From an uncultured Bacteroidales bacterium (GTDB lineage: Bacteria > Bacteroidota > Bacteroidia > Bacteroidales > P3), in assembly GCA_905233895.1 (NCBI GenBank), contig CAJOFL010000010.1, positions 4,620 to 53,775 of the forward strand: a DNA stretch of 49,156 nt. Direction: 5' to 3'. The notes under the pieces were generated by a model. That model did no database searches. It worked only from the letters and a program-made list of their open reading frames with translations, and was not told the DNA's origin. This document shows positions 1 through 7,589 of this stretch, piece after piece (the stretch's first letter is position 1; each line of letters starts with the position of its first letter). Made by a program: the position numbers and the translations under genes.

Positions 1-1106
1 CCGGGCAAGAAGCCGGGTACGTCGACGAGGGTGACGAGCGGGATATTGAAAGCGTCGCAGAAACGGACGAAACGGGCACCCTTGCGGCTGGCGTTGCAGT
101 CGAGCACACCTGCCATGGCCTTGGGCTGGTTGGCGACGATACCGACGCTCATGCCACCCATGTGGGCGAAGCCGACCACCAGGTTGGGGGCGAACTTCTC
201 GTGAACCTCGAGGAAGCGGCCGTCGTCGACGATGGAGTTGATAACCTCCTTGACGTCGTATGCCTCGTTGGGGTTCTCGGGGATAAGGTGGTTAAGGTGA
301 TCCTCAAGACGATCGATGGGGTCCTCGGTCGGAACGAAGGGGGCCTCCTCGAAATTATTACTGGGGATGAAACCTACGAGGTCACGGATGAGCTGGATGG
401 TGCTCTCCTCTGTCTCTCCGACAAAGTGGGCAACGCCGCTCTTGGTGGCGTGAACCATGGCGCCGCCAAGTTTGTCGACTGTGACATCCTCGCCAGTGAC
501 GGTCTTGACCACCTTCGGGCCGGTAAGGAACATGTAGCTGTTCTCCTTCGACATGAGAATAAAGTCGGTCAGAGCGGGGCTGTAGACCGAGCCGCCGGCG
601 CAGGGGCCGAAAATGGCGCTGATCTGAGGAACAACACCCGAGGCAAGGATATTGCGCTCGAAAATCTCGGCATATCCGGCCAGGGCATTGCAGCCTTCCT
701 GGATACGGGCTCCGCCCGAGTCGTTAAGACCGATGACGGGGGCACCGACCTTCATGGCCTGATCCATTACCTTGCAAATCTTCAGGGCCATGGTCTCGCT
801 CAGCGAACCGCCGAAGACGGTGAAATCCTGTGCGAACACATAGACGATGCGGCCTCCAATGGTACCGTAGCCTGTGACTACACCGTCGCCAAGGAACGAC
901 TGCTTCTGCATGTCGAAGTTGGTGCAGCGGTGGGTGACGAACATGTCGAATTCTTCGAACGAGCCCTCGTCAAGCAACAGGGCAATACGCTCACGGGCAG
1001 TGAGTTTGCCCGACTCGTGTTGCTTGTCTATGCGCTTCTGGCCTCCGCCAATCTTGGCTTCGCCACGCTTGTCAAGCAACTCTTTTATTTTTTCTTCAAA
1101 AGCCAT
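1..1106 (-). CDS. mmdA: Acyl-CoA carboxyltransferase subunit (methylmalonyl-CoA decarboxylase alpha / propionyl-CoA carboxylase beta), partial
   Basis: About 368 codons are visible; the C-terminal third of the usual roughly 510-aa protein lies beyond base 1. The start is the ATG at 1106 ([20 protein letters not shown]). Carboxyltransferase motifs are clear: [42 protein letters not shown], and DVPGFLPG at the window edge. The family transfers a carboxyl group between biotin and propionyl-CoA/methylmalonyl-CoA. The gene lies 15 bases after methylmalonyl-CoA epimerase, which places it in the succinate-propionate route. Whether it acts as a sodium-pump decarboxylase subunit or as a carboxylase depends on the biotin and membrane subunits, expected just outside the window. 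The family is certain; the direction of the reaction is inferred. Confidence 0.93.
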   Translation of the reverse strand, partial: MAFEEKIKELLDKRGEAKIGGGQKRIDKQHESGKLTARERIALLLDEGSFEEFDMFVTHRCTNFDMQKQSFLGDGVVTGYGTIGGRIVYVFAQDFTVFGGSLSETMALKICKVMDQAMKVGAPVIGLNDSGGARIQEGCNALAGYAEIFERNILASGVVPQISAIFGPCAGGSVYSPALTDFILMSKENSYMFLTGPKVVKTVTGEDVTVDKLGGAMVHATKSGVAHFVGETEESTIQLIRDLVGFIPSNNFEEAPFVPTEDPIDRLEDHLNHLIPENPNEAYDVKEVINSIVDDGRFLEVHEKFAPNLVVGFAHMGGMSVGIVANQPKAMAGVLDCNASRKGARFVRFCDAFNIPLVTLVDVPGFLP

Positions 1107-1121
1107 ATTGTTGTGTTTTAT

Positions 1122-1529
1122 TTATTTGCAGCAAAATTCGGTGAGAACGCCCAGAGTGCTTTTGGGGTGCAGGAAGCCGATGTGGAGGCCTTCGGCACCG
1201 GGGCGGCTCTGCTGGTCGATGAGACGGACACCTTTCTCCTTTGCCTCGTTCAGGGCCTGGTCGGTGTTCTCCATAGCGAAGGCGATGTGGTGCATGCCAC
1301 CTTTACCGCCGTTCTTCTCAATAAAACCTGCGATGGTGCTTTCGGGGCAGGTGGGCTCGAGAAGCTCAATCTTGACGTCGCCGCAGCGGAAGAATGCGGT
1401 CTTGACTTTTTGATCAGTAACCTCTTCGATGGCGTAGCACTTTAGGCCCATCACGTCTTCCCAATAACGGATGGCTTCGTCGAGGTTTGTAACGGCAATG
1501 CCGATGTGTTCAATGTGTGAAGGTGTCAT
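1122..1529 (-). CDS. mce: Methylmalonyl-CoA epimerase
   Basis: A 135-aa protein of the vicinal oxygen chelate (glyoxalase) fold, the normal length for this enzyme. It interconverts the 2R and 2S forms of methylmalonyl-CoA between the B12 mutase and the carboxyltransferase. Metal-ligand motifs are seen: SHIEHIGIAV near the N-terminus, GGMHHIAFAM in the middle and GVLTEF at the end. The frame is open further upstream, but MTPSHIEHIGIAV at 1529 is the conserved start. It is followed after 15 bases by the carboxyltransferase and is the first gene of that operon. A TATATTTG promoter box lies about 80 bases upstream and a small hairpin sits in the leader. Confidence 0.95.
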   Translation of the reverse strand: MTPSHIEHIGIAVTNLDEAIRYWEDVMGLKCYAIEEVTDQKVKTAFFRCGDVKIELLEPTCPESTIAGFIEKNGGKGGMHHIAFAMENTDQALNEAKEKGVRLIDQQSRPGAEGLHIGFLHPKSTLGVLTEFCCK

Positions 1530-1572
1530 ATTTTTATATTTTATTGTTTTGCTAAATTCAACCAAATCAATA

Positions 1573-1595
1573 TATTGGGCATATTTTGCCCAATA
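1573..1595. other. Perfect 8-bp inverted repeat in the mce leader
   Basis: TATTGGGC at 1573-1580 and GCCCAATA at 1588-1595 pair perfectly around a 7-base A/T loop. It lies just downstream of the mce promoter box, so it is either an operator or leader hairpin for mce, or a weak terminator for the S41 protease gene that ends at 1667. The sequence does not decide between these. Confidence 0.5.
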
Positions 1596-1605
1596 CTTCG
1601 ATTTG

Positions 1606-1613
1606 CAAATATA
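1606..1613 (-). promoter_or_regulatory. Promoter -7 box for mce
   Basis: CAAATATA on the plus strand reads TATATTTG on the minus strand, matching the Bacteroidota TAnnTTTG -7 element. No good TTTG -33 partner lies 19-21 bases upstream; the region there is A/T rich. It is placed correctly for mce. Confidence 0.5.
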
Positions 1614-1666
1614 CGAATAAATTTTATTTTAACTTAAAATTAACAACCATTGTTGAAAAAAATCAA

Positions 1667-3277
1667 CTACTTGCGTAATTCCTCCACCGCCCGAAGGTAG
1701 CCGTCGTCAAACTCTTTCATCACCTTGTAGTAGTATTCCGTACCGAACAGATTCTTTGCCACTTGAGCCTTGAGCATCAGTGCCAGGTACCGGTCGCTGT
1801 GGGCTGTGCGTTCAGGTTCGGTGGCTTCTTTGGCGGTGTCACGCACCACCCCTTTTTCCAACGCTGCGGCGGCCAGCAGACTGTCGAGGCCAAATGTGTC
1901 GTAGTTTTCTAAGAACGATTCGAAAGACTTAACTTCCTTATCCTTGCGGTGGTTGTCGGCCCACTGCATCGGGAACGAGTTAAGAAGGCCTTTTCCACGT
2001 AGGGATATATAGTAGTCCGAGAGGCGCATGGTGTCCATGGGCACGAATATGTCGGGCATAATTCCGCCGCCGCCGTAGACGGTGCGGCCGCTTGCTGTAC
2101 GGTATTTGAGTGAGTCGGGAAAGTGAATGGAGTCGGCATTGACCAACTCGCCGTGCTTGTATCGGTTGTTAACATCCTGACGGTAAACATCGTCACCCTC
2201 GTCGTATGGGCGTTGGATGCAACGTCCGACTGGGGTGAAATAGCGTGCTGTGGTGAGTCGCATCTGGCTTCCATCCCTTAATGGGAACATGCGTTGAACC
2301 AATCCTTTGCCAAATGAACGGCGACCGATAAGGGTGGCGCGATCCCAATCCTGTACGGCACCGGAGACAATCTCCGAAGCCGAGGCGGAACCTTCGTCAA
2401 TCAGCACTACGAGTTTATTGGCTGTTATATTGCCGCGCTTGTCGCGCACTGCGGTCCAGTTGCCGCGGCCGTTGGCCGTAAAGTTCTGTCGCGGGGTCTT
2501 TCTTCCTTCTTGATAGACAATCAGCTGTCCACGGTCGAGGAATTCATTGCCCAGTTGGCAGGCGATGTCGAGGAAGCCGCCAGTATTGCCGCGGAGGTCT
2601 AGGATGAGTGATTTCATGCCTTCTTTCTTCAAGGCCTTTAGAGCCTTGCGAAATTCGTCGCCAGAAGTGCGGGCAAAGCGGATAAGGCGGATATAGCCAA
2701 TAGAGTCATCGGCCATGAAATAGGTGTCAATGCTGTAGATTGGTACCTTGTCGCGAACTATATGGAAGTTGTATACCGACCCCTGGCGTAGGATGTCGAT
2801 AATCACCGTGGTACCTTTCTTTCCGCGCAAGCGTTTGAATACAAACTGGTTGTCAACGCTGTCGCCTGTAACGGGCTCTCCGTCGACACGCAGTAGTTTG
2901 TCTCCAATCTGGATGCCGACCTTTTCGCTTGGCCCGCCATCGATAACGCTCTGGACTACAATGGTATCGCTGATAATCTGGAACGAGATGCCGACACCTT
3001 CAAAATTTCCTTGCAACCCTTCGTTTGCGCGCTCTACATTGCGGGCTGGAATATACACGCTGTGGGGGTCGAGGGTGCGGAGCATAGCATTGATGGCCGC
3101 CTCGCTAAGGCTCACCATGTCAGGTGTTTCGGTGTAATTGCCGTCAATCAGGCGCATTACCTCTTCGACACGAGCCTGGCCTTCGGTGGTGGTGTCGGGG
3201 ATGAAGGGCTTTTGGGCAATTGAAAATTGAAAACTGAAAATTGAAATTACTGCCAGCAGAAAGAGTTTCTTCAACAT
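1667..3277 (-). CDS. S41 family C-terminal processing peptidase, secreted, PDZ-containing
   Basis: A 536-aa serine protease of the tail-specific (CtpA/Prc) family. Order: signal peptide (MLKKLFLLAVISIFSF..., about 22 aa, ending SIAQ), a helical segment, a PDZ domain around residues 85-165 (GVGISFQIISDTIVV; DKLLRVDGEPV), the S41 core (LILDLRGNTGGFL), the nucleophile region DEGSASASEIVSGA, and the lysine motif RRSFGKGLVQ of the Ser-Lys dyad. The frame opens with a GTG at 3298, but the ATG at 3277 starts the signal peptide directly and is preferred. The hydrophobic core of the signal peptide is encoded by a 7-bp-period repeat (3218-3248). It is last in an aguB-aguA-S41 run, so it probably shares their transcript although its periplasmic role is unrelated. 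Confidence 0.93.
   Translation of the reverse strand: MLKKLFLLAVISIFSFQFSIAQKPFIPDTTTEGQARVEEVMRLIDGNYTETPDMVSLSEAAINAMLRTLDPHSVYIPARNVERANEGLQGNFEGVGISFQIISDTIVVQSVIDGGPSEKVGIQIGDKLLRVDGEPVTGDSVDNQFVFKRLRGKKGTTVIIDILRQGSVYNFHIVRDKVPIYSIDTYFMADDSIGYIRLIRFARTSGDEFRKALKALKKEGMKSLILDLRGNTGGFLDIACQLGNEFLDRGQLIVYQEGRKTPRQNFTANGRGNWTAVRDKRGNITANKLVVLIDEGSASASEIVSGAVQDWDRATLIGRRSFGKGLVQRMFPLRDGSQMRLTTARYFTPVGRCIQRPYDEGDDVYRQDVNNRYKHGELVNADSIHFPDSLKYRTASGRTVYGGGGIMPDIFVPMDTMRLSDYYISLRGKGLLNSFPMQWADNHRKDKEVKSFESFLENYDTFGLDSLLAAAALEKGVVRDTAKEATEPERTAHSDRYLALMLKAQVAKNLFGTEYYYKVMKEFDDGYLRAVEELRK
3218..3248. repeat. 7-bp tandem repeat (AAAATTG type) inside the S41 signal-peptide coding region
   Basis: Four to five units of AAAATTG/AAAACTG lie inside the reading frame and encode the ISIFSFQFSI part of the signal peptide. 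The same kind of sequence occurs in spacers elsewhere in the window (for example 42151-42178). Confidence 0.8.
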
Positions 3278-3304
3278 ACTTATTCTATTATTTTTCACTT
3301 TTCA

Positions 3305-4366
3305 TTATTCACTTTCCAAGGCTGGTTGTTGCTGGCTGAGACAGTGGAATGAACCGAGACCCCAGATGATATCGGTCGAGTCTATTCCTATCACTTCGCG
3401 GTCGGGGAAGCAGGCTTCAAGGATATATGCAGCCTCATTGTCAGTCAGGCAGCGGTAGGTGGGGAATATCACTTTCCCGTTGGCAATGTAAAAGTTAGCG
3501 TATGAGGCTGGCAGTCGCTGGTTGTCGTAGAACACTACGTCTGGCATCGGTAGCTCAACAATTGTTGGCTGCTTACCGTTCGCCAGACGGCAACGCTGGA
3601 GCATCCGGAGGTTTTTTTGTAAGGGTTCGTAGTTTTCGTCCCAACTGTCCTCCTCAACGGCGGTGATAATGGTGTCGGTATCTACGAAACGACTGAGGTC
3701 GTCAACATGTCCATCGGTGTCGTCACCCACTATTCCGTCGCCTAACCAAATAATATTTTCCACACCGTAATAGTCACGAAGATAGCTTTCTATCTGGTCT
3801 TGGTTCAAGTGAGGATTGCGGTTGGGATTAAGCAGACATGAGGTGGTGGTGAGGAGGTCTCCGCAACCGTTTACGTCAATCGAACCGCCTTCCATTATTA
3901 TGTCGGGCGAGAACATCTCGACATCGGGCATCAAATCATGGATACGTACAGGCACTTCTGTATCAAGCTCATATGGATACTTGCCGCCCCAGGCATTATG
4001 ATTCCAGTTCACCATGCCGAACCGCTTGTAATCATTGCGGTTAAGCAGGAACGCAGGCCCATGATCGCGACACCATGCATCGTTGCTCGGAATGATATGT
4101 AATCTGATATTCTGCATGTTTGCATCAATTGCTTCAAGTTCTTCGCGAACATGATGCAACATGGTCTCGTCGTCGACGTTGATATGCACCTCCTCGCACT
4201 CGGCCAATGTCTTGACAAACAGGTGATATGAAGGGTAGATTGTCTCGATTTTACCTGGCCATGAGTCTGGATTCTTTGGGTAGGTGAGCCATGTTGCTTG
4301 ATGGTGAACCCATTCGGCAGGCATGTAGAAACCCTGTTCGCGAGGTGTGAGCTCAGAGTGTGTCAT
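3305..4366 (-). CDS. aguA: Agmatine deiminase
   Basis: A 353-aa member of the agmatine deiminase / Porphyromonas-type peptidyl-arginine deiminase family. It hydrolyses agmatine to N-carbamoylputrescine and ammonia. Family blocks seen: PAEWVHHQATWLTYP at the N-terminus, NDAWCRDHGP with the substrate-binding Trp-Cys-Arg-Asp, EGGSIDVNGCGDLLTT, GDGIVGDDTDGHVDD, and FHCLSQQQP with the catalytic cysteine near the C-terminus. It has no signal peptide, so it is the cytosolic enzyme and not a secreted virulence deiminase. Its start overlaps the aguB end by 14 bases, so the two genes are translationally coupled and give a two-step route to putrescine. Confidence 0.95.
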   Translation of the reverse strand: MTHSELTPREQGFYMPAEWVHHQATWLTYPKNPDSWPGKIETIYPSYHLFVKTLAECEEVHINVDDETMLHHVREELEAIDANMQNIRLHIIPSNDAWCRDHGPAFLLNRNDYKRFGMVNWNHNAWGGKYPYELDTEVPVRIHDLMPDVEMFSPDIIMEGGSIDVNGCGDLLTTTSCLLNPNRNPHLNQDQIESYLRDYYGVENIIWLGDGIVGDDTDGHVDDLSRFVDTDTIITAVEEDSWDENYEPLQKNLRMLQRCRLANGKQPTIVELPMPDVVFYDNQRLPASYANFYIANGKVIFPTYRCLTDNEAAYILEACFPDREVIGIDSTDIIWGLGSFHCLSQQQPALESE

Positions 4367-5231
4367 TATCGATATAGCGTTTGGTTATGTCTGAGTATGA
4401 GTCGATTCGGCGGTCTCGGAGGTAGGGCCAGTGGCGACGGTAATGGTCTGTCTGGTCGAGGTCGAGTTCCTCAATATGTATGGTCTCTTCGAGGTGGGGG
4501 GCTTGATAAAGCACACGGCCGAAGGCGTTGGTGATGAAGCTGCCGCCCCAGAACTGCATTCCGCCCTCGCGACCGGTACGGTTGACGCTTACAACGGGTA
4601 CTCCATTAGCCACTGCATGAGCGCGTTGGATGGTCTGCCAGGCTTCGTACTGCTCACGGTTATCGTGCTCGTTCTGGCGCACATCCCAGCCAATGGCGGT
4701 TGGATAGAACATGATTTGTGCACCTTTGAGGGCGGTGATACGGCTTGCCTCGGGGTACCATTGGTCCCAACAGATGAGAACGCCGATGGTGGCGAACTTG
4801 GTTTTGAACACTTTATAGCCGAGATCACCTGGTGTGAAATAGAATTTTTCGTAATATCCTGGGTCGTCGGGGATGTGCATTTTGCGATATTTCCCGAGGT
4901 ATGAGCCGTCGGCGTCGATGACTGCAGTTGTGTTGTGGTAGAGGCCCTCGGCGCGTTTTTCGAACATCGAGCACACTAGAACCACGCCCAGTTCGCGGGC
5001 CAACGCCATGAAATGCTGGGTAGTGGGGCCATCGGGGATGGGTTCAGCCAGTTTGAAGTTCTCGTAACGCTCCTCGTCGCAAAAATACAGCGAGGCGAAA
5101 AGCTCTTGGAGGCAGACGATCTGGGCACCGCCGGCGGCCAACTCGCGCACCTTATCGGTGTAGCGTTCAATGTTTTGCGCCTTGTCGGCGACGCAACTCA
5201 TCTGGGCTATTCCAACTTTTACTTTACTCAT
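4353..5231 (-). CDS. aguB: N-carbamoylputrescine amidase
   Basis: A 292-aa nitrilase-superfamily amidohydrolase that converts N-carbamoylputrescine to putrescine, CO2 and ammonia. The catalytic triad is visible as Glu43 (VCLQELF), Lys117 (GKYRKMHIP) and Cys154 (LICWDQWYPE). DDPGYYEKFYFTPGDLG and NRTGREGGMQFWGGSF are also typical of this subfamily. It is the first gene of the operon, overlaps aguA, and has a full TTTG-N19-TATTTTTG promoter just upstream. Pairing with aguA makes the substrate assignment firm. Confidence 0.95.
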   Translation of the reverse strand: MSKVKVGIAQMSCVADKAQNIERYTDKVRELAAGGAQIVCLQELFASLYFCDEERYENFKLAEPIPDGPTTQHFMALARELGVVLVCSMFEKRAEGLYHNTTAVIDADGSYLGKYRKMHIPDDPGYYEKFYFTPGDLGYKVFKTKFATIGVLICWDQWYPEASRITALKGAQIMFYPTAIGWDVRQNEHDNREQYEAWQTIQRAHAVANGVPVVSVNRTGREGGMQFWGGSFITNAFGRVLYQAPHLEETIHIEELDLDQTDHYRRHWPYLRDRRIDSYSDITKRYIDNDTL

Positions 5232-5253
5232 TCGGTGTCGGTTTTTGAAAATG

Positions 5254-5284
5254 CAAAAATACGAAATGTGGTGGAACTGGCAAA
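5254..5284 (-). promoter_or_regulatory. Promoter for aguB-aguA-S41
   Basis: On the minus strand TTTG (5281-5284) is followed after 19 bases by TATTTTTG (5254-5261), a full match to the Bacteroidota -33/-7 consensus. The aguB start is 22 bases downstream. Confidence 0.75.
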
Positions 5285-5392
5285 AATTTTTTTTCCACCG
5301 CAGTTCATTTCCGAGGGAACGGTGACGGATTTTGATATTTTGATTAAAAATGCTAACTTGTTGATACTCCGTGTTATATAATGTTAAAATTC

Positions 5393-5485
5393 GTATAACC
5401 GCAACAATGCCAGGCGTTTAGACCCACCTTCGCCTGATCAACGCCTGATCAACGCCTGATCAACGCCTGCCTTTGTACCCCCATC
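5393..5485. repeat. Iteron element, copy 1 (11-bp direct repeats)
   Basis: Three and a half direct repeats of CGCCTGATCAA (5431-5469), each centred on the palindrome TGATCA. The flanks are shared with a second copy at 47570-47668: TATAAC then ACAATG then GTTTA, CCCACCTTCGCC before the iterons, and GCCT..CTTTG..CCATC after. The shared flanks show that this is one dispersed element and not a chance tandem repeat. Confidence 0.8.
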
Positions 5486-5577
5486 CGGTGACAAAAAAAT
5501 ACCGCCGCGCACAATAAAGCGGCAGGCATGTCGTTAATATATCATAATAATATGTATAACAACTTAAACTTCACGTT

Positions 5578-6339
5578 ATGAGAAAACATATCGTTGCCGG
5601 CAACTGGAAGATGAACAAGAGCTTCTCGGAGGCCGATGAACTGATTGACGACCTGATGAGCAAACTGGAGGAGGTGACTCTTCCGCGCGACGAGCAGGTG
5701 ATTATCTGTCCGCCGTTCACTTTCCTCGAGATGGCCAGCGACTACGCTAACGACAGTTATTTCATGGTCGGAGCGCAGAATGTGGCCGACCACGAGAGCG
5801 GTGCCTACACCGGCGAGGTGAGTGCCGAGATGCTTGCCTCGTGCGAGATTGACTACTGCATCGTGGGCCATTCCGAGCGCCGCGCCTATTATGGCGAGAC
5901 CGACGCCACCGTGGCCGCCAAGGTCGACCTGCTCCTGAAGCACGAACTGAAACCCATCGTGTGTGTCGGCGAAGTGCTTGAGGAACGCGAGGCCGGACGC
6001 CAGTTCGACGTGGTGAAGACCCAGGTCGAGGGCGGTCTGTTCCACCTCGACGCCGAGCAAATCAAGAATATCGTGATTGCCTATGAGCCTGTCTGGGCCA
6101 TCGGTACCGGCAAGACCGCCACGCCCGAGCAGGCGCAGGAGATGCATGCCCATATCCGTTCGCTCCTGGCTGGCAAATGGGGCAAGAAGGTGGCCGACGA
6201 GATTAGCATCCTCTATGGCGGAAGCTGCAAGCCCTCGAACGCCAAGGAACTCTTCGCCTGCCCCGACATCGACGGCGGCCTTATCGGAGGTGCCTCGCTC
6301 AAGGCCGACGACTTCGTGGGAATCATCACCGCTTTTTAA
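5578..6339 (+). CDS. tpiA: Triosephosphate isomerase
   Basis: A 253-aa protein of normal length, complete from AGNWKMN to the C-terminal [10 protein letters not shown]. It interconverts dihydroxyacetone phosphate and glyceraldehyde 3-phosphate in glycolysis. Catalytic residues are Lys11 (NWKMN), His98 (IVGHSERR) and Glu170 ([12 protein letters not shown]). [10 protein letters not shown] and GGLIGGASL form the phosphate-binding loops. It heads a plus-strand run with the permease, kinase, truA, prmA and topB; the permease start follows its stop after 13 bases. Confidence 0.97.
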   Translation: MRKHIVAGNWKMNKSFSEADELIDDLMSKLEEVTLPRDEQVIICPPFTFLEMASDYANDSYFMVGAQNVADHESGAYTGEVSAEMLASCEIDYCIVGHSERRAYYGETDATVAAKVDLLLKHELKPIVCVGEVLEEREAGRQFDVVKTQVEGGLFHLDAEQIKNIVIAYEPVWAIGTGKTATPEQAQEMHAHIRSLLAGKWGKKVADEISILYGGSCKPSNAKELFACPDIDGGLIGGASLKADDFVGIITAF

Positions 6340-6352
6340 TTGTTTGAGCGGT

Positions 6353-7571
6353 ATGCCGCGGAAGGGTGGGGGATTCTCTGGTCCGCTGACCTCCGTGGCC
6401 GTGGTGGGTATCGCGCTGGGTGTGGTGGTCATGGTGATGGCCGTCTGCATCTTGCGCGGATTCCGCGAGGACATCACCGACAAGGTGGTGGGCTTCGGCA
6501 GCCATATCACTGTGCGCTCGTATGCCGCTGGCGCCGAATACGATGCCATACCCATCCCGGCGGAATATTCCTCGCTGAGGCATGATGTGGAGGCGGTGCC
6601 GGGAGTGCGCTGTGTGCAGGCTTTCGCCACCAAAGGGGCAATGGTCAAGACCGACGACCAGATTCACGGCATCATCTTCCGCGGCCTCGAGCCGGGTTAC
6701 GACACAACGTTCTTCGCCTCGTGTCTGGTGGAAGGGCGTTTGCCGGAGTTTTCGGAAGATTCTGATTATTCAGAAAACTCGGAGAATCCCGAGAAGTCTC
6801 CCTCGAACGAGGTGCTTGTCTCGGCCGACATCGCATCCAAGCTGGGTTTACATGTCGGCGACAAGATGCGCACCTATTTTTGGCAGGGCGGCAACTATCG
6901 CGCCCGCGCCTTCACCATTAGCGGGATTTACCGTACCGACCTGGCCGAGATGGACGAACTCTATGTGATGGGCGACCTGCGGCAGCTGGTTCGCATCAAC
7001 GGCTGGGAGGACGGCACCGTGGGCGGATGGGAGGTTCTGGTCGACGACTTCTCGCAACTTGATCAGGTTTGCACCGGCATCCTGCAAGTGCTGCCTTATG
7101 ACCTGACCGCCACCACCGTGCGCGACGCCAATCCGGCCCTCTTCTCGTGGCTCGACCTGCTTTCTCACGCTCATCCTGGCCATCATGTGCATCGTGTGCT
7201 CCGTGGCCATCGTAAGTGCTTTGTTGATAATGATATTCGAGAAGAGCAGCACCATAGGGGTGTTGAAAGCCCTGGGAGCCAGTGACCGTTCGGTGCGCCG
7301 CATCTTTATCATGCGCGCCTCGCGCCTTATCCTTGAGGGCATTGCCGCCGGGGTGGCCGTGGCCGCACTGCTATGCTGGCTGCAGCGTCGTTTCCAACTG
7401 GTGAAACTCGATGCCGAGAGCTATGCCATGAGCCGTGTACCTGTCGACGCCGACTGGCACATATTCCTCTTCGTGAGCCTCGGCACCCTCGTCATCTGCC
7501 TGCTGGCCCTGCTGCTTCCTGCCCGCTATATCAGCAAGATAACCCCTGCCCGCACAATAAGGGTTGAATAA
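6353..7571 (+). pseudogene. FtsX/LolE-type ABC transporter permease, split by a frameshift
   Basis: The gene reads in two frames. The first (6353-7285, about 310 aa if translated alone) carries TM1 (SVAVVGIALGVVVMVMAV), the family block DKVVGFGSHITV and the periplasmic domain. At about 7157-7164 homology passes to the +1 frame, which carries the remaining membrane segments (IMCIVCSVAIVSALLIMIFE, the coupling motif STIGVLKALGAS, and a last helix) to the stop at 7571. Removing one T from the CTTTC at 7160-7164 restores one protein of about 405 aa ending PARTIRVE. The N-terminus is also short: the FIAKRLY-like segment seen in homologues is missing, and a second lesion near the G-rich 6361-6371 is possible. 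Residues about 133-149 are an acidic Ser-Glu-Asn insert also found in TopB. It could be a pseudogene, an assembly indel or +1 recoding. No ATPase partner is adjacent. Confidence 0.72.
6759..6796. repeat. 9-bp-period Ser-Glu-Asn coding repeat in the permease
   Basis: The in-frame run encodes DSDYSENSENPEK. The 13-mer ATTCAGAAAACTC at 6768-6780 is identical to 11951-11963 in topB and is read in the same frame in both genes. Confidence 0.75.
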
Positions 7572-7589
7572 TACGTAATAGAAAGGAAC

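Larger units (their letters stand above)
5232..5577. other. Intergenic region between divergent aguB and tpiA
   Basis: There is no gene in these 346 bases. It holds the aguB promoter (5254-5284), an A/T-rich stretch to about 5400, the first copy of the 11-bp iteron element (about 5393-5485), and inverted repeats before tpiA: GCCTGCC 5465-5471 with GGCAGGC 5521-5527, and GCCGC 5504-5508 with GCGGC 5519-5523. CAGGCGTT at 5411-5418 can also pair with AACGCCTG inside the iterons. I could not place a convincing tpiA promoter. Confidence 0.7.

Noticed and set aside
162-1445. A 427-aa plus-strand frame
   Set aside because: It lies antisense to the carboxyltransferase and epimerase, which have full family motifs; its composition is that of a shadow frame.
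3278-3298. GTG start at 3298 for the S41 peptidase
   Set aside because: The ATG at 3277 directly begins a standard signal peptide; the extra seven residues would add polar residues ahead of it.
7157-7170. Programmed +1 frameshifting as the main explanation for the split permease
   Set aside because: CTT-T is a possible slip site, but there is no stop codon in the next position and no visible stimulator. An indel is simpler, so recoding is kept only as an alternative.
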